A stretch of 64,000 nt of DNA from Flaveria trinervia (taxonomy: Eukaryota > Streptophyta > Magnoliopsida > Asterales > Asteraceae), in contig CM046451.1 in NCBI GenBank assembly GCA_025506515.1, positions 44,736,641 through 44,800,640 on the forward strand. Direction: 5' to 3'. Made by a program: the position numbers and the translations under genes. This document shows positions 11,590-22,002 of the stretch, one piece after another (the stretch's first letter is position 1; each line of letters opens with the position of its first letter). Below the pieces are notes generated by a model that worked only from the letters and a program-made list of their open reading frames with translations, made no database searches and had not been told where the DNA came from.

Positions 11590-12650
11590 CATTAAGACCT
11601 AAACCATGGCATCCTAGCCCTTTGACACTTCTCTTGAACCTGTAATGGTGCATGGGAAATCTAACAACCAAGAACTCTATGCTGGTGATGTGGAATAGGA
11701 CTTTGGTCCTATTCTCATATCGTCCTTAGATTCTTCTCATGAAGATGAGCGGATTCTATAATTAAAGGTGCAAAAACTATCAAGAATATGCACTTATCTA
11801 GTTACAAAGAAGGGTCACGGACCCGCAACTTTAGATCACCGATCTCAAGTGAAAGTTAGTTGAGAGATCCCTTAGAAGAACTCAACCATGTCCATAAGAA
11901 CCTATGGAAGTGATAGACCTAACCATTAGCTCCCTTGTGAAAAAGGGTGATGCTACCAAAAATGGGGGGGAAGTTCTACGTGCAATCACAAAACCTAGCA
12001 GTTCCTCCTAGAGTATGGACATGGAGGAGTCACCACTCTCACTTCAAGTTGTCCATACTTAAAAACCTCCTCAGGTCCACATTGATGTGGACTCATACTT
12101 CAAAGATTATTTGAGGAGGTTATACCAAGGGCAATGCCTACTCCATCTCATCCTGCCAAAAATTCAATAGTGGGATTGAGGTACGATGCTGAATAGAGAG
12201 CCTTGGTAATCTTTAGGTCTCAGGGACAACACGAAACCCTCAACTTCTACAACCTAAAATACTTTGAGAGCACCTCTCTAGTTGACCTTCCATTTACCAA
12301 CCCAAGTCAAAGTAGTGAAGCTACATGGTTAGGTGATAGGATTTAAGACAATGTGCTTGAAGAGTTCAACTCGAGAACTAAGATATATAGATGAAAGCTA
12401 TCAGGAAAGACTATTACTCAACTGGAAGTTGAGATGGACCCTATGATTAGATTTGAGGGGGAAAGTTTGGCTGAAAGCCCAGTAGTTGAGCTTGTGAAGT
12501 TTGAGACATGAACTGCTTCCATGCCCTTTAGTCTTAGTGAGGTACCAACTACTAAGGTTTCTCATAACCTATCTCTTGTAGAGCTCAAGTGTAGCACCTA
12601 ACAATGAAGGCCAAAGCTCACTCCCTATTTGTAAGGGTTTATGTACGATC
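11590..12650 (+). pseudogene. Second G-type aORF fragment
   Basis: Heavily decayed plus-strand coding-like sequence. A block reading PFDTSLEPV near 11620 corresponds to PFDTSERDI at 4471, and a serine/aspartate block (SSLDSSHEDE) follows as in the first copy. Stops occur every few dozen codons. The function is unknown. The fragment lies 3' of H and before LTR-like DNA, so it may be the continuation of a G-family copy split by H. Confidence 0.4.
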
Positions 12651-13300
12651 GATACACATAAAACATTCAAAGTCTTTCCTACATGCATGCACTAGTGTAT
12701 AGAAGTAGAGATGCTTTGGAAGTTTTACACGATGCACTAGAAATATTCTAAAGTGTAAAATCATCTGAAGCCAAGACTAGCATCTTCCAAATCCAACTGA
12801 AGTCTTCCGAAGCTTCTAAGGCAAAGTGTTCCGAAACCAAGTAGTGAAGACATATTGTCTTCAAAGAAATTTAAATACATGCTTTATCTGATGTACTTTA
12901 CCATAAGCTAAACCACTTTCCGCTGCAACTCTATTCAGTCACCAACTTACATGAGTGGTGGTGAAAAGGTCTATGCTTTGGTAAACATACATTGAGGTCT
13001 TGAGTTTGTGCTTTCTACTTTATGTACTTTTATCATTTTTGTAATATATTAGGATATGAGCTATGGCATGTTATAGTCACTAGTCAAAAGGCAATATACC
13101 TTTTGACTCTACATTTGATTCTATTGTCTAGTTCAAATATATTTAGCTGGCCTTCAAATTATGGCCGACTGTAGGATGTAGTATAAAGTATCTCAGGTTC
13201 TTGTAACTTTTCATTATGCTTTTTACACTTGTAAAAGAACTTGAGAGCAATATACAACATTCTTGAAAACCATATACATTTGGAGCTATAAAAGATAGTC
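12651..13300 (+). mobile_element. G-type LTR-like fragment
   Basis: There is no gene. GTCTTCCGAAGCTTC and TGTTCCGAAACC words (12790-12840) match the G LTR vocabulary. The stretch 13170-13290 (GTAGTATAAAGTATCTCA, then TTGTAAC, then TTGAGAGCAATATACAAC) resembles 9815-9900 of the G LTR. The left border lacks a clear polypurine tract, so the limits are approximate. Confidence 0.4.
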
Positions 13301-13904
13301 TATATTATCAACACAGTGAAAGTCATCAAAAGTCAACATCACGATCAAAGTCAACAAAAGTCCAGCCCGACACGTTCGAGACGAGCAACCGAGATGACAC
13401 GTTGAAGATTTAGATGACTAGGAGTTATATTGTAAAATATATTTTGTGTGAACAAATATATTTTATCTTGTTTTAGTAATTTTTATGATTAATATGTAAA
13501 TTTGCATTAATTAGCCTAAGTCTAGGGAGTTAAGTGCAATAGTGAATATTAGTCTAGACTATAAATACTATAATTGTCATTAGTGTTGTTAATGGTGAAT
13601 GCCCATTTGATTGGGGTTTTCACATTATACAAATCATATACAATCATATTAGATCAATTTAGGGTTTTATGGTGTTTATCATTATTTTGATCTAATTCTT
13701 CATGATTTGATTCAAGTTTGATTATTCTGGAGATACGTATACTTGTGTTGTGTTGTTCTTAATTCTATCCCATATTTTTCTCGTGTTCTATGTATCATTC
13801 TAGTGTGTTACTAGTTCCATATTTGATCTGTTAAGTGTTCAAAACCAACTCTCCTCATTGTGTGTATGTGTTGTAAGTGACCAACCCCTCTAAATGGTCC
13901 TACA
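13301..13904 (+). mobile_element. Element C: 5' LTR (left border uncertain)
   Basis: The LTR ends GGTCCTACA at 13904, 2 bp before a primer-binding site. A TATAAATA box lies at 13560-13567. Upstream at 13315-13360 is a short cluster of AAAGTC and GTCAAC repeats (complement of the TTGAC W-box core). A start at 13170 (TGTAGGA, the exact complement of the TCCTACA end) is also possible but falls in G-like sequence. No coding. Confidence 0.5.
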
Positions 13905-13906
13905 AT

Positions 13907-13918
13907 TGTTATCAGAGC
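13907..13918 (+). other. Primer-binding site of element C
   Basis: TGTTATCAGAGC differs by one base from TGGTATCAGAGC, the site complementary to the 3' end of initiator-Met tRNA used by most plant Copia elements. It lies 2 bp after the LTR terminus. Confidence 0.7.
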
Positions 13919-13990
13919 ATTCTAGGCTCTTGATTGTAAGATCTCACCATCTTATGATCCCTCACACATACAAAATACTATAACATCAAA

Positions 13991-14728
13991 TGGAAGGTCT
14001 CATTAAAGCTGATATGGAAATTGGAACCATGAAAAAGTTTCCAGTAATCACTCTTAAACACTTTGACACTTGGTGCAATGGATGGAAGGGTTCATCAAGT
14101 CACAAGACTCCAGGATGTGAGAATCTATTGTGTCGGGACCTCACATACTAAGCTCCACTTCAGCTGCTGTGGAGGTGGTATGATTCCAAAGGTTGTGGCT
14201 GACTATTCTGAAGAAGACAGGAAAAGAATAGAGATTGATCAGCAAGCCATGACAGCCCTTCAAACTGCTCTTCCAAACTTCATATATAGAGGCTTCAAGA
14301 AGTGCAAAACAGCTAAACAGTTATAGGATGCGCTGAAGCTGATGTATGAGGGGTCAACTGAAGCCAAGGAGAACAAAACGGATCTCCTGAAGCAGTAGTT
14401 TGAGAACTTCACCTTCAAATAAGGTGAAACCATGACTCAACAATACATCAGGTATGTTTAGATTGTAGATACTCTAATGTATTGAAATGACTCTTGAGAA
14501 TAGGGACATTGTAAGGAAGTTCATGTCCTCTCTTCCTAGACAATGGACACACTATTATGTTGTTATCAAAAGAATTAAGAACCTTAAGACTCTTACTTTG
14601 ATAGAGTTTTATGATATTCTTAGTGGATATAAGATGGAGATGAACATGCAAGGTTCATAACTCCATCAATCAATTGAGTTAATCCCTTCGTATGGATGGA
14701 AGGGATTGTATAGAACCACAACATCATC
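13991..14728 (+). pseudogene. Element C gag, first part (broken by A3)
   Basis: The start ATGGAAGGTCTC at 13991 lies ~85 bp after the LTR. The frame-shifted product shows KHFDTWCNGW, EEDRKRIEIDQQAMTALQTALP and a block matching the UBN2/DUF4219 gag fold: KLMYEGSTEAKENKTDLL, FENFTF, and FMSSLPRQW near 14525. It forms the virus-like particle core in this family. Internal stops occur (for example after KQ at about 14397) and the gene is cut by A3 at 14728/21998, resuming at 22003. Confidence 0.75.
14724..14728. repeat. Target-site duplication of A3, left copy (TCATC)
   Basis: TCATC directly precedes the A3 LTR start TGTTAGG at 14729 and is repeated exactly at 21998-22002. Five bases is the usual Copia duplication length. 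Confidence 0.9.
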
Positions 14729-15440
14729 TGTTAGGATCAGTGATCTACGTTTGATTGATTTAAGAGTATAGCAGCGGAGAAAACAAGAATTAGCCAATTC
14801 ACAAGAACACAAAAGATATTCAAGGTAAGTAAGACAAACGGTTATAGACAGAAAGAATTCTGCAAAATATATTTCATTCAATATTCGCTTTCGTGGTAAC
14901 AGAATGTCACAAATACAATTAGGTCAACACCTCTTATACAGGAGATGTGACGTCTGCTGATGTCACTTGATAGTGACATCTAACAGAATTTATTCAAACT
15001 ACTAATAGTTAACACAACTACTGAAGATGTCAAACAGCTGACATCTTCTTACAAAAATGCTAAGTGTTAACTATCACTACAACTACTGAAAAGAAACTAC
15101 TGAAACTACATTGACTGAAGAACATGCTCTTCAGTCATTTTACAAATACTGAAACAAAAAGAAAACTACTGAAAGGAACCATCACAACAACTGAAGAATG
15201 CTCTTCAGCTGTTGTAACAAACTCTGAAGGCTTCAGTACTTGTACTTGAACTTCAGCTGTTGTCATCAGCTAATGTCTTCAGTCTTTGTACTTCAGCTGT
15301 TGATTTTCAGTACTTTGTTCTTCAGCTGTTGATCTTCAGACTTTGTCAAACAGCTGATCAAGTCTTCAGCAGTTGTTGTGATGTCTGTGGGGACTTAGAG
15401 GTTTTTGATCAGGCTCATTGGTTCTTTTTTTGGTCCAACA
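14729..15440 (-). repeat. A3 3' LTR (712 bp)
   Basis: The plus-strand start is TGTTAGGATCAGTG and the end GGTCCAACA. It matches the A3 5' LTR at 21287-21997 with a modest number of substitutions and small indels. Dense ACTACTGAA, CAGCTGAAG and CTTCAGCTG words fill 15000-15370. The hairpin conserved in the family (15110-15139) has lost CpG bases on both arms relative to 21668-21697 (CGAC to TGAC, GTCG to GTCA). Confidence 0.9.
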
Positions 15441-15455
15441 AACTCCCCCTGAACG
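15441..15455 (-). other. Polypurine tract of A3
   Basis: Plus-strand AACTCCCCCTGAACG next to the LTR end reads on minus as a GTTCAGGGGGAGTT-type tract, the same as in A1 (56607-56621) and A2 (26615-26628). Confidence 0.8.
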
Positions 15456-18258
15456 AATGCAGCCAAAACCTCTAAACTTATTGAAGATGTCCCACTTATT
15501 ATGGCAGAAGAATTGATCTTTTTGTCGTCTAGATCAGCTCAGAAGTGACCCTTTTTAAGCACAGGCTGGGAAAAAGTCTCAATGATCTGTTTGGCAAAGT
15601 ATGAATGGAACTCTGTCTTGGGGAACTGGACACAGAGTTGTTACCCCATCCATGAGATCTACTTCCCCACTATAAGTCTGTATGACTCTCTTGTGTAGGC
15701 CTCAAGGAAGGTAATTTGTTCCTCCATGGTCAGTCTCTTCAGCATCCTCAAAATAATGATTCCCCCAGAGTACTCAGATAGGTATTGACCTGTTTCCCAT
15801 TCTTTAGCTCCACAGTTGTATTATTCTATAAGCAAATTCATCGGGGTGATTACCCTCTAGGAACAACTGGAGCTCATTCTTTCTGACTTCTTCAAGCTCT
15901 TATATACTACCCCTTTTCACCATTTTATTTTCCAGCATCTTCTGTGGGGTTGGTTAGCTTTATAAGCTTTCTTGAAGTCTTCTAGGTTTTCCGGGTGATA
16001 CTACAAAGACCAGGGAGATCACTTCATCTACAATCTTTTTCACCTGGCCAATGTATCTCTGTGGAATGTTTTTCTTGTGAATCCTGTGAGACACCCTAGG
16101 ATAAGGCCAATCCTCTCTCACTCTCCTTTTATTGATGAATGTATGCTTAAGTGTATAATCTGAGAGCATGCTTCTTCATGTTGTTGATAGAAGAGGTGGA
16201 TCATATGCTTTGTCAACCCTCCTCAACAATTCCTCATCGTGTTGTTTGTGAAGCTCTTCTTCTTCTAGCTTCACGTTCACAATTTGTCTTTGAGTTTCAG
16301 GAGTAATGTTAGAGAGACTGACTGTGGCCTTCAGCAACTGTATAACAGCTGAGAGTGGCAACCTATCTTCATCTTCATCATCATCTTATTCATCATCTTC
16401 TAGCCTCAATACCCTTCTTCTCTTCTTTCTGGGGTCATCATGGGCTATTGGTTTTGAGGGAAAGGGAGTTGGTTTGGTGGGGTTTGGTGTTGGTGGTTTA
16501 GTGTGGGAATGTGACAGGCTGTTCTAGCATTTTGGAAGTGAGTGTGGCTTTAGTAGATTGCTTGGCTAGTTCAGTCTGCTCCCAGCACCAGCTTCATTCA
16601 AAGCTTCAATAACTAATCCTTTAGTGTATACTTCAGACGAACAAATCTTGGTGGTTATTGCCAAGATGCTGTCCTGGACCAAGCCTTGATTTTGATCATT
16701 GATCTTCCAGATATTGTGCTATAAATCTGATCATGATCTCTAGCCTTTCTCTTTCTAACACATCATAACTTACCCATCTGTTTTGGATTTCTTCAATCTC
16801 TAATCTTCTTATCTCAGAGTCAAGTTTGTCAGTGTCATGGCCTTGCCTAAACAACTAATCAATGATGTTATCCATGATCTGTTGTGTTCGGCATCAGCCT
16901 CTTTTACCATCAGCTCCAAGGCAGTCTCCTCTCATTCTCTTTTCTTTGATTTCTCCATGTCAGCTTCCTTCCCCTTCTCTTTTTCAATCTCCACAGCCAA
17001 CTCCTTCTTTTTTCCACTACTGTCACTTGTTTCTTTCTCTTTCTCTTTCCTCTCTGCACTCCTCTTTCTTTTTGCTTTCACTGACTGAATCTCCCCCTTT
17101 TTGGTTGCATTGGTTGCAAGGGTTTGATTGTCAGAAAGCTTTTGCCACAACATCCTCTATTAAGGGTTGTATTACTGAGGGAAGCCTCTCATCAATGGTT
17201 TTGATCACTATATCAGTGATTATAGGTGTGATGAGAGGTAGGGAATTTTGGAAAATAGCAGCTATTTGCTCAGGGGGGTTCTGTTCCTGAGAAATAGTGC
17301 CAGAAGCAGAGGCAGGTGGCTGAGAATTTGGGAGTGGCTCTGTGTTTAGGAGACCTTCAGATGAAGGTGCCATCTGGGGGTTTGAGAGGCAGATGGTCTT
17401 TGATCCGCAGAAGTTTTGGCAAGCAGCTCTTTGAGTCTGCCACCTCCTCTTCCAGGATGGTGTTTTGGGCTAATACATCGTAAAAGAAGCCCAGGTCATC
17501 ATCAGTGGTTACTGAATCACCTGACCTCCTGATAGAATCAGGATGAACATGCACTGAGTGTAGATCAGTTGTAACATGTGCAGCTTTGTCTTGGAACTGG
17601 GGACTTCCTGCCTTAGGACTATGTCCTTCATCAGCAGTTGCCTCTGGTAAGGTCTTAGTAATGGTACCAACTACATCCTCATCATATGCTGAAGCAGGAT
17701 AAGTGGTAGCCTCACCAGAAGTTCCAATTTCCTTTTCTACACTAGGAAATGGAACATTGTAACCCCTATGCTGTGGGTTAGCAGATGCACTTTGATCCTC
17801 CCTCTTAATGGTAGAGGTATGCCCAGTTGTAATTGGTATCTGGGGAGGGGGTGAGGAGTGCAACTGACTCAGCACTTGTGCAACAATTAATGTATGACTT
17901 TGGGGGGCAGTTGCATGGGGTGATTGGGTAGAAGCAGATTGCACCCGGGGTGAATGGTGCGCTTTAATGGTAACCCTCTCAAGTGAGATAGGTTCCAGCA
18001 GTGTGGGTTCCCCAATATTGGTTGCAACAGGATCCTGTTGAGAGGATACCTGTGCGGCTTTGGCAGGTTGAGTCTTTGACACAACTGGGGGGTTAATACC
18101 AGTATGTGCTTCCTGTGTTTGTGGTACAGGGGCATCCTCAGGGGACTCATCTCCCTGAGTAGCCGTTTTTGGCGTTTTGGATTTTGGTTTAGTGGGGACT
18201 TTGGATCTGGAGGTGGTGGCTATGGGTTCCAACTGCGTGGGTTTTCGCAGTTTGGCAG
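15456..18258 (-). pseudogene. A3 aORF distal part, downstream copy (includes C-terminal end)
   Basis: Minus-strand coding runs from a proline/threonine-rich block starting AKLRKPTQLEPIATTSRSK (about 18260) through SPEDAPVPQTQEAHTG, a lysine/glutamate coil with KRKRSAERKEKEKE, an acidic stretch, then the conserved tail: VKLEEEELHKQHDEELL (about 16280), WPYPRVSHRIHKKNIP (about 16090) and the end near 15490. The N-terminal globular third of the aORF is absent, removed by the deletion ending at 18258. Several frameshifts occur. The protein function is unknown. No transmembrane or signal segment is visible in this part, which argues against an envelope-like protein. Confidence 0.75.
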
Positions 18259-18615
18259 AGTGTCTCACCCTTTCTATGAGAGAATGTCTCATATTGTTGG
18301 GCGAGGATTTCTCTGTTGTTTGCTAAGACCTCATCAGTTCCACCGAATTGTTCCTTCAGTGCATTCCAGAGGTCATGAGCAGTTTCATGATGCATAAGCC
18401 CTGAATAGATTTCATTCGGTAGTGCCCTGGCCAGAATTCCATGGGCTTTAGCATCAATCTCAAACAGTTTCCGATCTTCATCTGAGTATTGTTCCTTCTT
18501 CTTCGGAACCATTTGATTGGTTTCAGGATTGTTCACCATAGGCTTATGTGGTCCATGTACCACACATGTCCAACAACCTGAACTGTTAATAGACAGGTGA
18601 TGAAGCATCCTTCGT
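16308..18615 (-). repeat. A3 internal tandem duplication, downstream unit
   Basis: Unit of about 2.3 kb repeated at 18662-20976; corresponding points lie 2355-2359 bp apart (for example the deletion junction at 18258 and 20617). It begins in the aORF C-terminal third (GTTAGAGAG) and ends inside the gag N-terminal part (CATCCTTCGTT). The copies differ mainly by 1-3 base indels. Confidence 0.9.
18259..18615 (-). pseudogene. A3 gag N-terminal fragment, second copy
   Basis: The minus-strand frame opens MLHHLSINSSGCWTCVVHGP (18608 downward) and runs to REILAQQYETFSHRKGETL, then crosses into aORF sequence out of frame. It corresponds to gag residues from about 30 onward; the true start codon and leader are missing because the tandem duplication begins inside gag. 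Conserved gag features visible are the KAHGILARALPNEIYSGL and HETAHDLWNALKEQFGG blocks of the UBN2-like fold. Confidence 0.8.
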
Positions 18616-18661
18616 TGTTAATAGACTATTGGTTTTGAGCAAATAGCTGTTAATAGACTTT
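18616..18661. other. Filler DNA at the A3 tandem-duplication junction
   Basis: Between the two units lie about 46 bp that belong to neither alignment. The filler contains GTTAATAGAC twice, a phrase also present just to the left inside gag at about 18587 (CTGTTAATAGACAGG). Short templated copies of nearby sequence at a break are typical of error-prone end joining with local synthesis. Confidence 0.65.
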
Positions 18662-20617
18662 GTTAGAGAGTGACTTGTGGCCTTCAGCAACTGTATAACA
18701 GCTGAGAGTGGCAACCTATCTTCATCTTCATCATCATCTTCTTCATCATCTTCTAGCCTCAATACCCTTCTCTTCTTCTTCTGGGGTACATCATGGGCTA
18801 TTGGTTTTGAGGGAAAGGGAGTTGGTTTGGTGGGTTGTTGTTTTGGTGGTTTAGGTGTGGGAATGTTGACAGGCTGTTCTAGCATTTTGGAAGTGAGTGT
18901 GGCTTTAGATTGCTTGGCTAGTTCAGTCCTGCTCCCAGCACCAGCTTCATTCAAAGCTTCAATAACTAATCCTTTAGTGTATACTTCAGACCAACAAATC
19001 TTGGTGGTTATTGCCAAGATGCTGTCCCTGGACCAAGCCTTGATTTCGATCATTGATCTTCCAAGATATTGTGCTATAAATCTGATCATGATCTCTAGCC
19101 TTTCTCTTTCTAACACATCATAACTTACCCATCTGTTTTGGATTTCTTCAATCTCTAATCTTCTTATCTCAGAGTCAAGTTTGTCAGTGTCATGGCCTTG
19201 CCTAAACAACTAATCAATGATGTTATCCATTGATCTGCTATGTTCGGCATCAGCCTCTTTTACCATCAGCTCCAAGGCAGTCTCCTTCTCATTCTTTCTT
19301 TTCTTTGATTTCTCCATGTCAGCTTCCTTCCCCTTCTCTTTTTCAATCTCCACAGCCAACTCCTTCTCTTTTTCCACTACTGTCACTTCTGTTTCTTTCT
19401 CTTTCTCTTTCCTCTCTGCACTCCTCTTTCTTTTTGCTTTCACTGACTGAATCTCCCCCTTTTTGGTTGCATTGGTTGCAAGGGTTTGATTGTCAGAAAG
19501 CTTTTTGCCCACAACATCCTCTATTAAGGGTTGTATTACTGAGGGAAGCCTCTCATCAATGGTTTTGATCACTATATCAGTGATTATAGGTGTGATGAGA
19601 GGTAGGGAATTTTGGAAAATAGCAGCTATTTGCTCAGGGGGGTTCTGTTCCTGAGAAATAGTGCCAGAAGCAGAGGCAGGTGGCTGAGAATTTGGGAGTG
19701 GCTCTGTGTTTAGGAGACCTTTAGATGAAGGTGCCATCTGTGGGGTTTGAGAGGCAGATGGTCTTTGATCCGCAGAAGTTTTGGCAAGCAGCTCTTTGAG
19801 TCTGCTCACCTCCTCTTCCAGGATGGTGTTTTGGGCTAATACATCGTAAAAAGCCCAGGTCATCAGTGGTTACTGAATCACCTGACCTCCTGATAGAATC
19901 AGGATGAACATGCACTGAGTGTAGATCAGTTGTAACATGTACCGCTTTGTCTTGGAACTGGGGACTTCCTGCCTTAGGACTATGTCCTTCATCAGCAGTT
20001 GCCTCTGGTAAGGTCTTAGTAATGGTACCAACTACATCCTCATCATATGCTGAAGCAGGATAAGTGGTAGCCTCACCAGAAGTTCCAATTTCATTTTCTA
20101 CACTAGGAAATGGAACATTGTAACCCCTATGCTGTGGGTTAGCAGATGCACTTTGATCCTCCCCCTTAATGGTAGAGGTATGCCCAGTTGTAATTGGTAT
20201 CTGGGGAGGGGGTGGGAGTGCAACTGACTCAGCACTGTGCAACAATTAATGTATGACTTTGGGGGGCAGTTGCATGGGGTGATTGGGTAGAAGCAGATTG
20301 CACCCGGGGTGAATGGTGCGCTTCAATGGTAACCCTCTCAAGTGAGATAGGTTCCAGCAGTGTGGGTTCCCCAATATTGGTTGCAACATGATCCTGTTGA
20401 GAGGATACCTGTGCGGCTTTGGCAGGTTGAGTCTTTGACACAACTGGGGGGTTAATACCAGTATGTGCTTCCTGTGTTTGTGGTACAGGGGCATCCTCAG
20501 GGGACTCATCTCCCTGAGTAGCCATTTTTGGCTTTTTGGATTTAGGTTTAGTGGGGACTTTGGATCTGGAGGTGGTGGCTATGGGTTCCAACTGCGTGGG
20601 TTTTCGCAGTTTGGCAG
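18662..20617 (-). pseudogene. A3 aORF distal part, upstream copy
   Basis: This duplicates the 16308-18258 coding: AKLRKPTQLEPIATTSRSK (20605 downward), SPEDAPVPQTQEAHTG, the ENEIGTSGEATTYPAS block, a FYDVLAQNTILEEEVSRLKELLAK heptad-like stretch (19860 downward), the K/E-rich coil, and EIRRLEIEEIQNRW (about 19165), ending with a GAGSRTELAKQSK block and an acidic DDEEDDDEDEDRLP run. Here the 19863-19210 and 19209-18586 frames are long, so this copy is the less damaged of the two. It stops at the filler without the aORF C-terminus. Confidence 0.75.
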
Positions 20618-20976
20618 AGTGTCTCACCCTTTCTATGAGAGAATGTCTCATATTGTTGGGCGAGGATTTCTCTGTTGTTTGCTAAGACCTCATCAGTTCC
20701 ACCGAATTGTTCCTTCAGTGCATTCCAGAGGTCATGAGCAGTTTCATGATGCATAAGCCCTGAATAGATTTCATTCGGTAGTGCCCTGGCCAGAATTCCA
20801 TGGGCTTTAGCATCAATCTCAAACAGTTTCCGATCTTCATCTGAGTATAGTTCCTTCTTCTTTGGAACCATTTGATTGGTTTCAGGATTGTTCACCATAG
20901 GCTTATGTGGTCCATGTACCACACATGTCCAACAACCTGAACTGTTAATAGACATGTGATGAAGCATCCTTCGTTG
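18662..20976 (-). repeat. A3 internal tandem duplication, upstream unit
   Basis: Partner of 16308-18615. Both units contain the same gag/aORF fusion point, so the fusion deletion came first and the duplication second. Confidence 0.9.
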
Positions 20977-21060
20977 CCATATGTTATACTCAGTCCTAAC
21001 CAGCATCGGAGGGTTGGTTGAGGAACCGGTATTGTGAGGGTCATTAGAAGGAGTAGTCAT
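20618..21060 (-). pseudogene. A3 gag N-terminal fragment with authentic start
   Basis: The start MTTPSNDPHNTGSS at 21060 matches the A1 (46186) and A2 (63716) gag starts; an in-frame upstream ATG at 21081 is possible but not shared. Residues run through the WQRRMLHHMSINSSGCW and KAHGILARALPNEIYSGL blocks to FSHRKGETL, about 145 residues, where the sequence fuses to aORF at 20617/20618. The zinc knuckles and the rest of gag are lost. After the join the gag frame reads aORF DNA out of frame and soon stops. Confidence 0.85.
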
Positions 21061-21272
21061 CTCAGATTCAACCAAATTCAATTACGCTATAACAGATTTA
21101 GAACAAAACACAACAAACCAAATTGAACCAAGAGAGATCTCAAAATTAATAAACGAAAGTGGCAGAAAATCAATAATCTATAACCAGTTCTTGCAAATAA
21201 GCTAATTCAATCAAACATAGATATCAAATAGCAGTTGCAAGATCAACTGTTAGATCGACCAATGATTAACCA

Positions 21273-21284
21273 GCTCTGATACCA
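21273..21284 (-). other. Primer-binding site of A3
   Basis: Plus GCTCTGATACCA reads TGGTATCAGAGC on minus, the exact initiator-Met tRNA match, 2 bp from the LTR end. Confidence 0.9.
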
Positions 21285-21286
21285 TT

Positions 21287-21997
21287 TGTTAGGATCAGTG
21301 ATCTACGTTTGATTGATTTGAGAGTATAGTAGCGGAGAACAAACAATGAATTAGCCAATTCACAAGAACACAAAAGATATTCAAGGTAAGAAGAAACGGT
21401 TATAGACAGAAAGAATTCTGCAAAATATATTTCATTCAATATTCGCTTTCGTGGTAACAGAATGTCACAAATACAATTCGGTCAACACCTTTTATATAGG
21501 AGATGTGACGTCTGCGGATGTCACTTGATAGTGACATCTAACAGAATTTATTCAAACTACTGATACTTAACACAACTACTGAAGATGTCAAACAGCTGAC
21601 ATCTTCTTACAAAAATACTAAGTGTTAACTATCACTACAACTACTGAAAAGAAACTACTGAAACTGCAACGACTGAAGAACATGCTCTTCAGTCGTTTTA
21701 CAAATACTAAACAAAAAGAAAACTACTGAAAGGAAACCATCACAACAACTGAAGAATGCTTCTTCAGCTGTTCTAACAAACTTTGAAGGCTTCAGTACTT
21801 GTACTTGAACTTCAGCTGTTGTCATCAGCTAATGTCTTCAGTCTTTGTACTTCAGTTGTTGATCTTCAGTACTTTGTTCTTCAGCTGTTGATCTTCAGAC
21901 TTTGTCAAACAGCTGATCAAGTCTTCAGCAGTTGTTGTGATGTCTGTGGGACTTAGAGGTTTTCCTGATCAGGCTCTTTCGTTCTTTTGGTCCAACA
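21287..21997 (-). repeat. A3 5' LTR (711 bp)
   Basis: TG...CA ends. TATATAAA on minus at 21491-21498 is the likely core promoter. The word array of CTTCAGCTG, AACTACTGAA and variants (21560-21930) lies upstream of it in element orientation. A perfect hairpin, AACGACTGAAGA (21668-21679) with its complement at 21686-21697 and a 6-base loop, is shared with A1. Confidence 0.9.
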
Positions 21998-22002
21998 TCA
22001 TC
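21998..22002. repeat. Target-site duplication of A3, right copy (TCATC)
   Basis: Exact match to 14724-14728, immediately after the LTR end CCAACA. Confidence 0.9.

Larger units (their letters stand above)
14729..21997 (-). mobile_element. Element A3: non-autonomous, internally rearranged family-A Copia element
   Basis: A complete insertion with LTRs at 14729-15440 and 21287-21997, a primer site at 21273-21284, a polypurine tract at 15441-15455 and a perfect TCATC duplication, sitting inside the gag of C. There is no protease, integrase, RT or RNase H. The N-terminal part of gag is joined directly to the distal part of the aORF, and this fused segment is present twice in tandem. It could only move using proteins supplied by intact family-A relatives. 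The internal aORF promoter seen in A1 and A2 is removed by the deletion. Confidence 0.9.

Noticed and set aside
13170..13904. C LTR starting at 13170 because TGTAGGA mirrors the TCCTACA end
   Set aside because: The first ~120 bp align better with the G LTR interior (9815-9900), so the match may be chance; I kept the border as uncertain.
16862..17290. Plus-strand ORF of 142 codons and similar ones at 18677-19123 and 19217-19568
   Set aside because: Antisense to the K/E-rich and acidic parts of the A3 aORF; they recur in both duplicated units only because the sequence is duplicated.
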